From the NCBI RefSeq assembly GCF_004358755.1, contig NZ_SMZY01000001.1, forward strand, positions 1,142,796-1,206,795: a DNA stretch of 64,000 nucleotides, written 5' to 3'. Source of the DNA: Peribacillus frigoritolerans (GTDB lineage: Bacteria; Bacillota; Bacilli; Bacillales; Bacillaceae). The notes under the pieces are model-generated. The model was not told the origin of the DNA. It did not search any database and saw only the letters and a program-made list of their open reading frames with translations. Shown here piece after piece: positions 7,797 through 16,227 of the stretch (positions within the stretch are counted from its first letter, which is position 1; each line of letters opens with the position of its first letter). Made by a program: the position numbers and the translations under genes.

Positions 7797-8648
7797 TTTT
7801 ATTAAGTCTCATTCTGGCTCATTTAATTGCTGATTTTTTTCTCCAATCGGATGAGATGGTGCGAGAAAAGCTGAAGAATTTGAAAAAGCATATGCTGCAT
7901 CACTTACTGGTGCTTTTACCTGTCATTTTGTTGTTCTGGGCGTTGTCCTATGATTTTGCAAAGCCTCTGGAATTTGTAGTTTTACCGGGTTTGTTTTTAT
8001 TAGGTACGCATTTTCTGATCGATTTTCTGAAAATTAAACTGCTGGACAGGACAACCGACCATCAAAATATAAAAAAACTGTTCTATTTTATCGCCGATCA
8101 GATCATCCATTTGGCCATGCTTATTATTGCATGTCATTTGTTCTTTCAGGTGACGATTACTGACCTGCAGGAAAAAGGAGTTGAGCTCTTAACAGAGAAT
8201 TCTGCTTTGAGCATAGCGAATGCAGTTCTTTTTATTATCATTATTGTGATTTTGGTTACTAGTGTGAGCGGGCATATTATCCGAATACCTTGGGACGCTG
8301 CCGACTCAGCTGCTTTCGTTTGAGGGAAGGTATGCTTTTAAGAATGAGCGGAAAGAGGAGCAGATGAATGGTGCGGGCGGCCTTGTTGAAGAGTACAATT
8401 ATTATACTTTTAATAAGCATGATCTTTCCCGCGGAAAGCTGATCGGGTACATAGAGAGGCTGCTTGTCATTATTTTAACTTTTTATAGTGCTTATCCTGC
8501 GATCGCATTTATTGTGACGGCTAAGTCAATCGCGCGATTTAAGCAGATGGACGACCGGAATTGGGCTGAGTATTTTCTTCTTGGGACATTAACATCCATG
8601 CTTCTTGGCATTTTTTTTGGTTTGCTGCTGAGGGAAGTTTTAATTTAA
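7793..8648 (+). pseudogene. DUF3307 membrane protein gene, interrupted by a +1 frameshift
   Basis: Frame 7793-8323 encodes a DUF3307-type membrane protein (LILAHLIADFFLQSDEMV at the start, several hydrophobic helices), then runs into TGA at 8321-8323. The adjacent frame continues the protein without a break: after GHIIRI it reads LGTLPTQLLSFEG, KNERKEEQ, then MNGAGGLVEEYNYYTFNKHDLSRGK to a stop at 8648. One extra base near 8287-8290 (ATACCTTGG) explains the split; removing it restores about 284 residues. It could be a true null allele, a sequencing or assembly error, or less likely a programmed shift. It overlaps satD by 4 bp. Confidence 0.8.
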
Positions 8649-8666
8649 CTGAAGGAGATGATGTTT

Positions 8667-9368
8667 GTGAGGCAGATTATAGCGATGGGTGGCGGCGGTT
8701 TTAGTATGGAACCTGAAAATCCGCTGCTTGATCAATACATATTGAAGCAAAGTATGAAGGATCTTCCGAAAGTATGTTTTGTGCCGACTGCAAGCGGGGA
8801 TCAAAATCAATATATCGAGCGGTTTTATGACGCCTTTTATACCCATCCATGTGTGCCTGATCATTTGGCATTGTTTGATCCTCATTTTCATGATCTGGAG
8901 GATTTTGTCCTGTCGCAGGACATCCTTTATGTTGGAGGCGGGAGCACGAGAAACTTGCTGGTTTTATGGAAAGAATGGGGATTGGATTCTATTATAAGAA
9001 AGGCGTATGGGAACGGAACGATTCTTGCCGGCTTGAGTGCGGGAGCCATTTGCTGGTTTGATGAGGGGCTTACGGATCCAATGAACGCTCCGCTGTATAA
9101 ATTGAACGGACTTGGCTTTTTGCAAGGCAGCTGCTGCCCTCATTATGATGGGGAGGAAAAACGCAGACCTGCTTACCAAGAGTATATTTTGTCCGGAAAA
9201 ATGAAAGCGGGATACGGCCTTGATGATGGTGCTGCCATTCACTTTATAGATGAAAAAATTTATAAAATTGTCAGTTCAAGACAAGAAGCTAAAGCATTTC
9301 TTGTCAAAAAATCAGAAAATTCCGTATACGAAGAAGAAAAAATGTCATTGTATCTGGGTGAAAAATAA
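8667..9368 (+). CDS. Peptidase E-like serine peptidase (family S51)
   Basis: About 233 residues. GTG 8667 gives the best spacing to GAAGGAG (8651-8657); ATGs at 8658 and 8661 are very close to it. The start QIIAMGGGGFSMEPENPLLDQ and the nucleophile elbow GLSAGAICW (Ser124) place it with Bacillus YgaJ-type S51 peptidases, related to aspartyl dipeptidase PepE and cyanophycinase. Predicted cytoplasmic dipeptide hydrolase; the exact specificity is open. Its stop shares one base with the start of the DinB gene. Confidence 0.82.
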   Translation: MRQIIAMGGGGFSMEPENPLLDQYILKQSMKDLPKVCFVPTASGDQNQYIERFYDAFYTHPCVPDHLALFDPHFHDLEDFVLSQDILYVGGGSTRNLLVLWKEWGLDSIIRKAYGNGTILAGLSAGAICWFDEGLTDPMNAPLYKLNGLGFLQGSCCPHYDGEEKRRPAYQEYILSGKMKAGYGLDDGAAIHFIDEKIYKIVSSRQEAKAFLVKKSENSVYEEEKMSLYLGEK

Positions 9369-9832
9369 TGGAGCTGTTTTTTAGATATAATTGGCAGGTA
9401 AGAGAAGAGTGGTTTGAATGGTGCAAAGATTTGTCTGAAGATGAATTGCGGAAAAAACGGACAGGAGGGGTCGGCACGATAATCGGAACATTGCTTCATA
9501 TTATTGATGTGGAATACAGCTGGATCAATGTCCTTAAAGGTGATGAGGTCATCGACTTTACAATCAGGGAATACGACTCACTTGAAAAGATTAACCAATT
9601 ATCAAGAGAGCTGCAGCCAGAAATGATCTCTTATCTTCAAAATTGGACCATGGCATGTGAACATGAAAAAGTAACTCCCCCGTGGATGGATGGCACCTAT
9701 AAAAAAGGGGAAATTATCCGCCATGTGATTGCCCATGAAATCCACCACATTGGACAGCTATCTGTCTGGGCAAGAGAAATAGGAAGTGAACCTGTAGGAG
9801 CCAGTTTCATAGGCAGAGGGTTTTTACAATAA
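9368..9832 (+). CDS. DinB family protein (putative metal-dependent enzyme)
   Basis: 154 residues, the standard length of the DinB/YfiT four-helix bundle. The three-His metal triad of the family is visible as His44 (LLHIIDVEYSW) and the His119-x3-His123...His127 cluster (HVIAHEIHHIGQLS). Members include bacillithiol S-transferases and other thiol-dependent enzymes; the substrate here is unknown. The ATG overlaps the peptidase E stop by one base, so the two are co-translated. A bidirectional terminator follows. Confidence 0.8.
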   Translation: MELFFRYNWQVREEWFEWCKDLSEDELRKKRTGGVGTIIGTLLHIIDVEYSWINVLKGDEVIDFTIREYDSLEKINQLSRELQPEMISYLQNWTMACEHEKVTPPWMDGTYKKGEIIRHVIAHEIHHIGQLSVWAREIGSEPVGASFIGRGFLQ

Positions 9833-9860
9833 AAAAGGCTGGATACCAAGCCTTTTAAAA
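9831..9860. terminator. Bidirectional terminator between dinB-like gene and converging small gene
   Basis: AAAAGGCT (9833-9840) pairs with AGCCTTTT (9849-9856). A-rich sequence on the left gives a T-run for the minus-strand gene, and TTTT on the right serves the plus strand. Confidence 0.75.
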
Positions 9861-10097
9861 TGATTCATTCACTTCCCAGGCTTCGACTAATTGATAAGCA
9901 GCATTGTAATCATATCCTTTTCCGAGCAGATAGGACATGGCGGCTACTTCCATTAGTGCATGCTGGTAAGAAGTGAAATGTGCTTCTTTTAAACCATGCT
10001 GTACAATTGGCTGAACTGCACTTAATGTTGACATTTTTAGTTGCTGCATGGCTGGTTTAGGATATCGTGCATATGAATATGGCATGTAAGGATACAT
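9855..10097 (-). CDS. Small conserved-type hypothetical protein
   Basis: 80 residues from the ATG at 10097, supported by GAGGAGG 6 nt upstream on the minus strand; in-frame codons further upstream have no site. The N-terminus is Tyr/Pro-rich (MYPYMPYSYARYPKP), the remainder is probably helical (HALMEVAAMSYLLGKGYDYNAAYQLVEAWE). The Tyr/Pro-rich start recalls spore coat or spore-associated proteins of Bacillus, but I do not recognise the family. It converges with the DinB gene. Confidence 0.65.
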   Translation of the reverse strand: MYPYMPYSYARYPKPAMQQLKMSTLSAVQPIVQHGLKEAHFTSYQHALMEVAAMSYLLGKGYDYNAAYQLVEAWEVNESF

Positions 10098-10202
10098 GTT
10101 AAACCTCCTCAATATGGTCATCATTAGCATATGCAGGCTATATAGCTAAGTTCCTGTATTATTTTTTTTGATAAATGCAGATACTATCAAAAAAGGATAA
10201 GG

Positions 10203-10694
10203 ATGTTGAAAATGGAAAAAACGATGATTAAAGGGCTGTTTGCTCTTTGTGCGGTCATGTTCCCTTTTGTAATACGGAAACCTAATGTAAAGGAAATGCT
10301 GATTGTCTTTTTTGCAAAAGGGATATTGTCTACCTTGATAGATGCTTATGTGGTCAATACAAAAAGAGTCGAATACCCTATAAGGCCATTTCCAAAAATT
10401 TTTAAAACCAATATTTTGTTTGATATGGTGTTTTTTCCGTTATTAAGTGTAATTTGGGTCCGTCAATCCTACAAAGATAATTTGCCGGGAATTCTGCTGA
10501 AAAGCTTAACTTGGAGTGTGCCGATGTCCATTGCCCAATGGTATATGGAAAAAAGGACCCGCTTATTTAAATGGAAAAAGTGGTCAGTCTTTCATACTTT
10601 TGCAAGCATCAGCTTTACGCTTTTTACGATAAGAGCACTTGCTGATTTAGTGAAAAGGACAGATAAAAATGCCTACACATATCAGGACTATTAA
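10203..10694 (+). CDS. CBO0543-family membrane protein
   Basis: 163 residues with about four hydrophobic segments. VIRKPNVKEMLIVFFAKG, then YPIRPFPKIFKTNILFDMVFFPLL, SVPMSIAQWYMEKRT and a C-terminal helix match my recollection of the CBO0543 family of small Firmicute membrane proteins, whose role is unknown. Start is ATG 10203, with AAAGG about 8 nt before it; ATG 10212 is an alternative. Single-gene unit ending in a bidirectional terminator. Confidence 0.7.
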   Translation: MLKMEKTMIKGLFALCAVMFPFVIRKPNVKEMLIVFFAKGILSTLIDAYVVNTKRVEYPIRPFPKIFKTNILFDMVFFPLLSVIWVRQSYKDNLPGILLKSLTWSVPMSIAQWYMEKRTRLFKWKKWSVFHTFASISFTLFTIRALADLVKRTDKNAYTYQDY

Positions 10695-10697
10695 TTA

Positions 10698-10726
10698 GAA
10701 ATGGGATCTTAAGCAGATCCCATTTC
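10698..10726. terminator. Bidirectional terminator between CBO0543-family gene and DMT pair
   Basis: GAAATGGGATCT (10698-10709) pairs perfectly with AGATCCCATTTC (10715-10726) around TAAGC, followed by a pyrimidine/T run. The stop codon of the converging gene lies in the loop. Confidence 0.8.
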
Positions 10727-11158
10727 TTCTTTTCGGTCAATTTTCAAATTAAAGACGAGACCAACTAATACAAGCAGTCCTCCAAGTATTTTCCCTTCAG
10801 ACAATTCACCTAGTGTAAAGTAGTCAATCACGATTCCCGTAAATAACTGTCCAATGAATATAAAGAGTGTTAAATAAAAAGCAGATACTTTAGGAGTGAG
10901 ATAGCTTGAGAGAAAGATGACGATGACACCTGCTGCACCGCCTGAATAAGCCCATATTGGAACATTATCCAAGTTTAGAGACGAAAGGGAAACAGCTTCA
11001 CTGCTGAATAACAGAAAAATAATTGATAACATCAGACCCGTCACAAAATTAATGAGCGTTCCTTCAAGCAAGCCGATTTTGTCTGCAAGGTTGGAATTGA
11101 TGATTCTTGCGATAACTATAGAAACACCAGCTAAAATAGAAATGATCAAGTAAACCAT
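10709..11158 (-). CDS. DMT-superfamily transporter, YdcZ (DUF606) type, subunit 2
   Basis: 149 residues, almost entirely hydrophobic, with five predicted membrane helices (YLIISILAGVSIVIARIIN, then INFVTGLMLSIIFLLF and others). This matches the half-size YdcZ/DUF606 branch of the drug/metabolite transporter superfamily. The paralogous gene immediately upstream suggests a heterodimer. Substrate unknown; the divergent Crp/Fnr regulator probably controls the pair. Confidence 0.75.
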   Translation of the reverse strand: MVYLIISILAGVSIVIARIINSNLADKIGLLEGTLINFVTGLMLSIIFLLFSSEAVSLSSLNLDNVPIWAYSGGAAGVIVIFLSSYLTPKVSAFYLTLFIFIGQLFTGIVIDYFTLGELSEGKILGGLLVLVGLVFNLKIDRKEEMGSA

Positions 11159-11170
11159 TGTAAAACCTCC

Positions 11171-11593
11171 TTAATAGAACGTCATTACGGCACTGCCAAA
11201 CAGAATAAAGGCAAGACCGATGCATTTTGTTTTATTGAATTTTACGGTTTTCATGCCAAGCAGACCGTAGTGATCAATGATAATGGCAGCCAGCGACTGA
11301 CCCAAGAGTCCAAGTGCAATCGTGACCGATACCCCAAGATACATGACGCTAATGTTTGAAAAAAGGACAGTAACCACTCCAATGGCGCCAGCGCTGTACA
11401 AATAAAGAGGCAGTCCTTTTTGAAAACGAATCGGTTTTTTTATAAATAAGAAAACGGAGGAAATAGAAAGAAGCCCAACGAGATGAATGGCAACACTTGA
11501 AGTGTAATTTCCTATGCCATTTGAGAGTTCTCCGTTAAATACAATCATGATGGCAATAAAAGCGCCAACAGCAGCAGAGATCAGGTTGTACAA
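11171..11593 (-). CDS. DMT-superfamily transporter, YdcZ (DUF606) type, subunit 1
   Basis: 140 residues with five predicted membrane helices (LISAAVGAFIAIMIVFNGEL, GVSVTIALGLLGQSLAAIII and others), paralogous to the next gene 12 bp downstream. The two half-size proteins should assemble as a pair, like other small paired DMT exporters. The ribosome binding site is GAAGGAG on the minus strand. It is divergent from a Crp/Fnr-type regulator across a 92-bp region holding a perfect palindrome. Confidence 0.75.
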   Translation of the reverse strand: MYNLISAAVGAFIAIMIVFNGELSNGIGNYTSSVAIHLVGLLSISSVFLFIKKPIRFQKGLPLYLYSAGAIGVVTVLFSNISVMYLGVSVTIALGLLGQSLAAIIIDHYGLLGMKTVKFNKTKCIGLAFILFGSAVMTFY

Positions 11594-11647
11594 AAATATT
11601 CACTCCTTCTATAGATGTCTTGTTTCATTATCCACATATAAAAGAGG

Positions 11648-11667
11648 TATAATGATGACATATGTCA
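11648..11667. promoter_or_regulatory. -10 box and Crp/Fnr-type palindrome between DMT pair and regulator
   Basis: A consensus -10 TATAAT (11648-11653) is followed at 11656-11667 by the perfect 12-bp palindrome TGACATATGTCA, like a Crp/Fnr-family half-site pair. It would sit over the start point of the regulator gene, suggesting autoregulation and possibly control of the divergent transporter genes. A convincing -35 box is not seen. Confidence 0.55.
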
Positions 11668-11685
11668 CATAATTAGAGGTTTTAT

Positions 11686-12366
11686 ATGAAAAAAATAATC
11701 AATCAGCCATTGTTTGAAGAGTACCTTTCCATAAACAAAATTGCCGGCTATTTTTCCACAGATGTGAAAGAATGGATGGAACTCTATCTCTTTTCAAAAA
11801 ATGAATATCTATGCCGGGAAGGGGCAGATATGGATTATCTCTATTTTTTTGTAGATGGTCGAGCGAAGGTTTACACGACATTAAGCAACGGGAAATCTCT
11901 GCTGCTCTCATTTTATGAGGGATTTAAAGTGCTTGGAGATGTAGAACTGTTCCAAATTCGCGGAGCGGCATCAAGTGTTCAGGCGATTGACGATACATAT
12001 TGCATTGGCATCTATTTGCCGCCGGTAAGAGAGAAACTGCTGCGGGATCCTGTATTTTTAACCTTTATGGGCTTTTCTTTATCCGACAAACTGAACAAGC
12101 TTTCAAAAAACAGCTCCATTAATTTGTACTATCCGCTCGAACACAGGCTTTCAAGCTATATTTTGGCTACCGGGGTGAAAAAGGAACACATCCTATTTAA
12201 AGAAAACCTTACATACCTCTCTGAAATGCTCGGCACAAGCTATCGCCATCTCCTGCGGACGCTTGACATGCTTTGTAAAAGAGGAACAATCCGAAAAAGA
12301 GAAAATGCTTATGAAGTGATGAATGAGAGTGAACTGCGAAGCCTTGCAGGGGATATTTATCGCTAG
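11686..12366 (+). CDS. Crp/Fnr family transcriptional regulator (YeiL-like)
   Basis: 226 residues. The N-terminal cyclic-nucleotide-binding-type beta barrel is seen as EYLCREGADMDYLYFFVDGRAKVY and the C-terminal winged helix as LSEMLGTSYRHLLRTLDMLCKRG. No Cys cluster for an Fe-S centre is apparent, so it is not an Fnr-type oxygen sensor by sequence. It is divergent from the YdcZ-type transporter pair, its likely target. A strong terminator follows. Confidence 0.8.
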   Translation: MKKIINQPLFEEYLSINKIAGYFSTDVKEWMELYLFSKNEYLCREGADMDYLYFFVDGRAKVYTTLSNGKSLLLSFYEGFKVLGDVELFQIRGAASSVQAIDDTYCIGIYLPPVREKLLRDPVFLTFMGFSLSDKLNKLSKNSSINLYYPLEHRLSSYILATGVKKEHILFKENLTYLSEMLGTSYRHLLRTLDMLCKRGTIRKRENAYEVMNESELRSLAGDIYR

Positions 12367-12398
12367 AGAAGACCCACTTTATAGTTGGGTCTTCTTTC
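12367..12398 (+). terminator. Terminator of the Crp/Fnr regulator
   Basis: AGAAGACCCA (12367-12376) pairs perfectly with TGGGTCTTCT (12386-12395), followed by TTC. It starts directly after the stop codon. Confidence 0.8.
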
Positions 12399-12401
12399 AT
12401 C

Positions 12402-12429
12402 AAAATGCAGAGGCTGTCCTATGCATTTT
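12402..12429 (-). terminator. Hairpin at the end of the permease operon (minus strand)
   Basis: AAAATGCA (12402-12409) and TGCATTTT (12422-12429) form an 8-bp stem overlapping the 3' end of the minus-strand permease gene. The T-run is limited to TTTT, so its strength is uncertain. Confidence 0.5.
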
Positions 12430-13330
12430 CCTTTTTGTCAGGATAAAGCAAATAGTTTAATACACTATTTAAAAGTAAAATTAAAACGATAAATGCTGTT
12501 CCAGGACCTAATACAATCCATGGTGCTGTCATCAAATCAAATTTGCTTTGGCCGATCATGCCTGCCCATTCACTTGATTGAGAAAGAAAGCGTTCTTCAT
12601 CCCCAAAGATTCCGCCAGGTTTATCTCCGCCAATATAAATTTCAAATACCCCTAAATAAATGAGCAGCAAAAGAGTTTGAATCACCTGCTGGAAAAAGAT
12701 AATCAGAATTCGTTTATTCAGCACAGGTAATATGTGTTTGAAAATAACATGTCTATTGCTGGCCCCAAGATGATAGGAAACTTCAATATACGGTTCTTTA
12801 AGGGTTTGCTTAATTTCGCCGGAAATCAGCAGCATGACCGGTGCAATTCCAACGAAGACAATAACTGAAAACTGAAAGGCAACCAAAGATATATATCCAA
12901 TTTCATCTCTAATAAAATTCACAGGCCACATCAGGACAAACACCAGAATGAACGCAGGTATGTACTGATAAGGGATCAAAAAGCACTTTACAAATGATTG
13001 GATGGCTCTTGGCAAAAACACTAAAATAGATCCCGCCGCCACAGCAGCCACTGTTCTAAGAATGGAGACTCCAAGAGCTAAAATGATCGTATATTTTGCT
13101 CCTTGTAATAATTTGAGGCCTAAATCATTTCCATTTCTGTCAGTGCCAAATGGCTGCTGAAGAGATGGGGGAAAAGGAGCTTTTCCTGCTACATCTCCAT
13201 TTTCATCGTATTTGATGATCACAGAACTTGTCTCGGTGTTAAAACCAAACTCATAAAAAAAACTTGTAAGGAGAAGAAGCCCAATAAGCACACATGGAAA
13301 AAAGACAAATAACAGCTTCTTTTTATTCAT
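12419..13330 (-). CDS. Peptide-type ABC transporter permease (OppC/DppC-like)
   Basis: 303 residues. After a first membrane helix, the segment QQPFGTDRNGNDLG is the typical OppC/DppC N-terminal motif, followed by five further hydrophobic helices; the EAA-like loop is EVSYHLGASNRHVIFKHILP. It overlaps the OppB-like gene by 8 bp. No substrate-binding protein or ATPase gene is adjacent, so partners must be encoded elsewhere. Substrate (oligopeptide, nickel or other) is unknown. Confidence 0.75.
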   Translation of the reverse strand: MNKKKLLFVFFPCVLIGLLLLTSFFYEFGFNTETSSVIIKYDENGDVAGKAPFPPSLQQPFGTDRNGNDLGLKLLQGAKYTIILALGVSILRTVAAVAAGSILVFLPRAIQSFVKCFLIPYQYIPAFILVFVLMWPVNFIRDEIGYISLVAFQFSVIVFVGIAPVMLLISGEIKQTLKEPYIEVSYHLGASNRHVIFKHILPVLNKRILIIFFQQVIQTLLLLIYLGVFEIYIGGDKPGGIFGDEERFLSQSSEWAGMIGQSKFDLMTAPWIVLGPGTAFIVLILLLNSVLNYLLYPDKKENA

Positions 13331-14219
13331 ATTGAGTACCTCTAAACAACAAAGAATACCATTTTTTAACCATCCACTGCAGAAAACCGAATGGAATCAG
13401 GATAAGCAGAATGCCTATTGCGATTACTTCCTGTTCCTTGAATCCAAATAAAAAGCCGGTGATTCCATTCATTTGGAATAGATATTCAACCGCTACTAAG
13501 CTTGATAGCATAAACCAATAAATAGAGGAAATGTGATGGTTCAAAGAGATAAATACATTGCGCAAAACATGCGTAAAGAGAATAGGAAGATTAGATATTC
13601 CTTTAGCTTTTGCAAATTGGACGTATAGTTTTTCTTGCTCCTCTTCTAAAATAATGATAAGTGAGCGGATCATTAGTGCGATTGGAACAAAACTCAGACA
13701 AAGAATCGGAAACAGGTAGACCTTATCTTCTAAGCCATAAATCTGAAGCATCTTGATTCCCGTGATTTTGAAGAATGAGATAACGGCGTATTGCAGGGCC
13801 AAAATCAAGATTACATCTGGAATAGATTCAAAGACCATCAGGGTGCCGCTGGCGATTTTGCGTACATGCGATGAAGCAAGGATATACATGATAGATAATA
13901 GCAACGCTGCAGTCAGGGAAATCAAAAATGAAAGGAATAAGATGCTGATCGAATAAAAATAAGCATGAAAAATAAAAGGAAACAATTCAAGTTCTTCTCC
14001 GGAGCTTACAAACGTTATATCAAATGGAGTAAGAATCTCAGCGGTTATACGTCCAATGGCATTTAGATAAGTTAATGGAAAAAATCCAAATTCAACAGGG
14101 AAACCATCTTCTTCAAAGAAGATTAAAGAGGGTAACGCTGCTATACTGCAGATGCCCAGCAGTATTGGGATAAATTTAATTAAGAGGTTAACAAATATTT
14201 TTAGTCTAATATTTAACAT
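13323..14219 (-). CDS. Peptide-type ABC transporter permease (OppB/DppB-like)
   Basis: About 298 residues from the ATG at 14219. A -10-like TACAAT on the minus strand (14250-14255) would start transcription near 14243, excluding a start at 14246; GAAGGA lies 14 nt before ATG 14219, so the start is not certain. Six membrane helices, with an EAA-like loop (QFAKAKGISNLPILFTHVLRN) typical of OppB-class permeases. Forms a two-gene operon with the OppC-like gene. The pair without ATPase is unusual for this transporter class. Confidence 0.7.
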   Translation of the reverse strand: MLNIRLKIFVNLLIKFIPILLGICSIAALPSLIFFEEDGFPVEFGFFPLTYLNAIGRITAEILTPFDITFVSSGEELELFPFIFHAYFYSISILFLSFLISLTAALLLSIMYILASSHVRKIASGTLMVFESIPDVILILALQYAVISFFKITGIKMLQIYGLEDKVYLFPILCLSFVPIALMIRSLIIILEEEQEKLYVQFAKAKGISNLPILFTHVLRNVFISLNHHISSIYWFMLSSLVAVEYLFQMNGITGFLFGFKEQEVIAIGILLILIPFGFLQWMVKKWYSLLFRGTQYE

Positions 14220-14420
14220 ATATGGAAGACACATCCTTCGGCACATTCTATTGTACCAAAAGTAAAAAGGGAAATACCGAAAAAATTCATATTATGATAG
14301 AATGTAAATTGGATAGTTTAGCAGGAATATTCCAAAATTCAGCCCTATTTATTGTTCCGCAACTAAACAGAGATAGAAATACATATGATTCTTTTGCAAG
14401 AATTAGGGGTGCTTTTACTA

Positions 14421-15530
14421 ATGACAGCTTCAGACGAATTAATTCGGTTTTTAGATGATAATATTTCAACCTTTATCGCTGCATGGCGCCAGAAAATTAC
14501 GATTTCAGAAGACGATCTTCATCAGGAAGAAGTTGAGAAAAACGGGATGAGGATGTACGACTTGGTGAAAAAAACGATTCTGTGTCCTTTAAGTTCAGAT
14601 GAAATTGATTTTCTGGCAAGTAAAGTAGCTCTGGAACGAGTAGAAGCAAATGTTAACATCGGCGATTTCATAAATAATGTGAACCTTGGAAGACGGGAAG
14701 TCATCCGGTATATTGTCAGTTCCGGAATACCGCGAAGCGACCTGCAGCCGTATATTGAAGAAATTAATGTTCTTTTTGATCAGTTTTCTTACTTTGCCGT
14801 GAAGAAATACACAGAGGTTAAAGAAGAGATTCTGCAGGAGAAAATTTCATTCATCGATCAAAGCCATAAAGAGAGGCTGACCATTCTGGGTCAAATGTCA
14901 TCAAGCTTTGTTCATGAATTCAGAAATCCGCTTACTGCTGTAAAAGGCTTCATTAAACTCATACAAAATGAAAATCCTGATTTAAAGTACTTGGACATTA
15001 TCAGTCATGAGGTTGATCAGCTGAATTTTAGGGTATCCCAATTTCTCCACGCCTCCAAAAAAGAGACAATTGAAAGTAAACGGGAACTTCTTGATCTCAG
15101 TGAATTATTAGATGAGGTTCTGGCATTTATGTATCCCAGTCTTCTTGACGGAAGCGTAAAGGTTCAGGAAATCTCAAAAAGACAGACCAGAGTTATTGCG
15201 AGCAAAGATGAACTAAGGCAAGTCTTTTTAAATCTATTGCTCAATTCCATTGATGCGCTTCAAAAAATTGAGACTGACCGTACGATTACGATTGAATTTG
15301 AAATGATAGAAGATAAAACATACGTACATATTGGAAACAACGGACCCATGATTCCGCCTAAGCAAATTCAGTCGATTTTTGAACCTTTTTTCACAACAAA
15401 AGAATTAGGAACGGGAATCGGCCTGTACATCTGCAGAAAAATAATCGAAAGCCATCAAGGAACGATTCAATGTTCTTCTGATGAGCAAATGACCCGGTTT
15501 TCCCTATCCCTCCCGCATATTACCGCATAG
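14421..15530 (+). CDS. Soluble sensor histidine kinase (HisK_N domain, sporulation-kinase type)
   Basis: 369 residues from ATG 14421, placed by AGGGGT 10 nt upstream; the ATG at 14385 has no site. No membrane helix, so cytoplasmic. Residues about 1-140 form a helical input domain resembling HisK_N. The H-box is FVHEFRNPLTAVKGF with His165, the N-box LRQVFLNLLLNSIDAL, the G-box GTGIGLYICRKIIESHQG. No response regulator is adjacent. The H-box resembles KinA-E-type kinases that feed Spo0F, so it may be a phosphorelay kinase. That link is inference. Confidence 0.82.
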   Translation: MTASDELIRFLDDNISTFIAAWRQKITISEDDLHQEEVEKNGMRMYDLVKKTILCPLSSDEIDFLASKVALERVEANVNIGDFINNVNLGRREVIRYIVSSGIPRSDLQPYIEEINVLFDQFSYFAVKKYTEVKEEILQEKISFIDQSHKERLTILGQMSSSFVHEFRNPLTAVKGFIKLIQNENPDLKYLDIISHEVDQLNFRVSQFLHASKKETIESKRELLDLSELLDEVLAFMYPSLLDGSVKVQEISKRQTRVIASKDELRQVFLNLLLNSIDALQKIETDRTITIEFEMIEDKTYVHIGNNGPMIPPKQIQSIFEPFFTTKELGTGIGLYICRKIIESHQGTIQCSSDEQMTRFSLSLPHITA

Positions 15531-15531
15531 C

Positions 15532-15561
15532 AATAGACCTGGAACCTGATCCAGGTCTATT
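15532..15561. terminator. Bidirectional terminator between kinase and K+ channel genes
   Basis: AATAGACCTGG (15532-15542) pairs perfectly with CCAGGTCTATT (15551-15561) around an 8-nt loop. The converging genes end on either side of it. Confidence 0.8.
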
Positions 15562-16069
15562 TTAAGTTTTTGATAAGCTTTGATGTGATTATGGCCATAA
15601 ATAAAGTACTGATAATAAATCCGATCAGCATTTCAGAAGCGGCAATCATATTAGAGAGTACACCGATTGATGTAATGTCTCCAAAACCTGTTGTGGTGAA
15701 TGTTGTAATGCTATAGTATAAGAAATCATCTCCTGAAAGTTCTTTTCCCGAGAACTTAAAGGATTTTTCTCCTTTGATCCGGTATATTTGCATAAAAAGG
15801 TTTGCATAAGTTGTAATAATTAGTGTGATAAGTAAACCGGAGCCTGTAAAAATGCTTTGAAGGCTTTCTTCCGTTTTAGGAATAGAGATAATAAATTCAA
15901 ATAGAAAATACAAACAAATGAGCAGCATCACTAATAAAGCCGCAAAAAGTATTGTATGAGGAATATCAAGTGTCAAAAACGTTTCTGTAAGAAGCAGGGT
16001 GATCATGAAAAAGTTTAGAGCCAGGTAGATATAAAGCTTTTTTTTATTAAATTCTCGTTTTGCCTGCAT
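15557..16069 (-). CDS. Potassium channel family protein
   Basis: 170 residues with four hydrophobic helices and one pore loop before the last. The selectivity-filter motif is TTTGFGDI in FLYYSITTFTTTGFGDITS, a variant of TVGYGD. It lacks an RCK/TrkA cytoplasmic regulatory domain, so it is a minimal channel of the Ion_trans_2 type. It is transcribed alone on the minus strand; GGGGGAAC precedes the ATG. A perfect inverted repeat lies in the probable leader (16079-16096). Confidence 0.8.
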   Translation of the reverse strand: MQAKREFNKKKLYIYLALNFFMITLLLTETFLTLDIPHTILFAALLVMLLICLYFLFEFIISIPKTEESLQSIFTGSGLLITLIITTYANLFMQIYRIKGEKSFKFSGKELSGDDFLYYSITTFTTTGFGDITSIGVLSNMIAASEMLIGFIISTLFMAIITSKLIKNLK

Positions 16070-16078
16070 AGTTCCCCC

Positions 16079-16096
16079 GGAAAAATGTATTTTTCC
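16079..16096 (-). repeat. Inverted repeat in the leader of the K+ channel gene
   Basis: GGAAAAAT and ATTTTTCC flank a 2-bp centre, giving 8-bp perfect arms 10-27 bp before the channel start codon. It could be an operator or a leader hairpin near the ribosome binding site. Confidence 0.4.
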
Positions 16097-16227
16097 TATT
16101 TTCTCCTTTCATGAAAATCTAATACGGTATACTTTTTTTCACTATCTATCACAAAAGTGCGTACTTGTTAAATATGCTGATTTATCTAATAATGTTTTTA
16201 TCACGAAAAGAGAAAGAGAGGGGTAAC

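Noticed and set aside
8364..8648. Separate 94-residue membrane protein gene
   Set aside because: Protein continuity with the preceding frame and the lack of a convincing ribosome binding site favour one frameshifted DUF3307 gene.
14324..14333. Palindrome GGAATATTCC upstream of the histidine kinase gene
   Set aside because: Only 10 bp, AT-rich centre, no promoter clearly placed around it; likely chance.
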